Assembly: GCA_030830595.1 (NCBI GenBank)
Contig: JAURMS010000258.1
Span: 1 to 6,776 of the forward strand
DNA length: 6,776 nucleotides
Direction: 5' to 3'
DNA from: Gammaproteobacteria bacterium
GTDB lineage: Bacteria; Pseudomonadota; Gammaproteobacteria; Steroidobacterales; Steroidobacteraceae
Below the pieces are notes generated by a model. The model saw only the letters and a list, made by a program, of their open reading frames with translations. It did not search any database and was not told where the DNA came from. Position numbers and translations under genes: made by a program. Shown here piece by piece: positions 6,558 to 6,776 of the stretch (position 1 is the first letter of the stretch; each line of letters begins with the position of its first letter).

Positions 6558-6776
6558 GACCAGAGCTTGGCGACGCCGGCCGCCTTCGGATTGGCGCTGC
6601 CAGCAGCATCGAAGGACTTTCTCGCCTCGGCGTTCTTCTTCTGATCATAGAGCGCGACGCCGAGCACGAACTGCAGGCTGTCAACGCGGGTTACCTTGCC
6701 CTTCTGCAACGCCCTCTGTGCCGCCTCTACCGCCTTGGCCTTGTCGCCGAGGGTCAGGAAGGTCAGCGCAAGGCGG
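6542..6776 (-). CDS. TPR-like protein, C-terminal fragment
   Basis: A reading frame enters from the right edge and ends at TGA 6544-6542. It gives the last 77 codons of a protein whose start lies outside the window. The fragment is helical and repeat-like: LGDKAKAVEAAQRAL, then LQFVLGVALYDQKKNAEARKSF with DAAGSANP. The second unit fits the TPR pattern (L-G, A-x-x-Y, A-E-A, S-F, N-P) over about residues 34-63, and the first is a shorter match. Codon use is coherent with the neighbours (GCC/GGC/AAG-rich). The role is unknown; TPR proteins are usually scaffolds, and nothing links it to the catabolic genes. It converges on the amidohydrolase gene with a 16-bp overlap, and I see no hairpin terminator between them. 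Confidence 0.72.
   Translation of the reverse strand, partial: RLALTFLTLGDKAKAVEAAQRALQKGKVTRVDSLQFVLGVALYDQKKNAEARKSFDAAGSANPKAAGVAKLWSQVAG

Noticed and set aside
6545..6600. Rho-independent terminator after the amidohydrolase gene
   Set aside because: No GC hairpin followed by a T run is present, and the area codes for the convergent TPR protein.

Overview
This is a GC-rich, densely coding window. Its gene types and SD/sigma70-like signals fit a proteobacterium, probably beta- or gamma-; this is inferred from gene content and composition only, and no taxonomic marker is present. It holds five enzyme genes and the tail of a sixth, unrelated gene. I see no mobile element, RNA gene, CRISPR array or pseudogene.

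Left arm (minus strand, transcribed from about 4556 towards 1): an HMG-CoA-lyase-family gene (3624-4535), then hydantoinase/oxoprolinase subunits A (1469-3580) and B (1-1455, C-terminus beyond the left edge). Spacers are 43 and 13 nt, so this looks like one operon. Right arm (plus strand): a class III (CaiB/BaiF) CoA-transferase (4681-5889) that overlaps by one base with an isochorismatase-family amidohydrolase (5889-6557). A TPR-like protein gene enters from the right edge on the minus strand and ends at 6542, overlapping the 3' end of the amidohydrolase gene by 16 bp.

The two arms diverge from a 145-bp region (4536-4680). It holds a good sigma70-like promoter for the right arm (TTGACG-N17-TATACA), a weaker one for the left arm, and a palindrome TGTATACA over the left-arm -10. 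That palindrome resembles operators of GntR-family repressors, and an imperfect relative lies over the right-arm -10. No regulator gene is in view.

Read together, the five enzymes suggest a catabolic route: ATP-dependent opening of a cyclic amide, imide or hydantoin (HyuAB), removal of the remaining amide or carbamoyl group (isochorismatase-type hydrolase), CoA activation of the freed acid (class III CoA-transferase), and retro-aldol/Claisen-type cleavage of the acyl-CoA (HMG-CoA-lyase type). Each family assignment is firm. The substrate and the ordering are inference, and this combined route is the most interesting hypothesis of the window.
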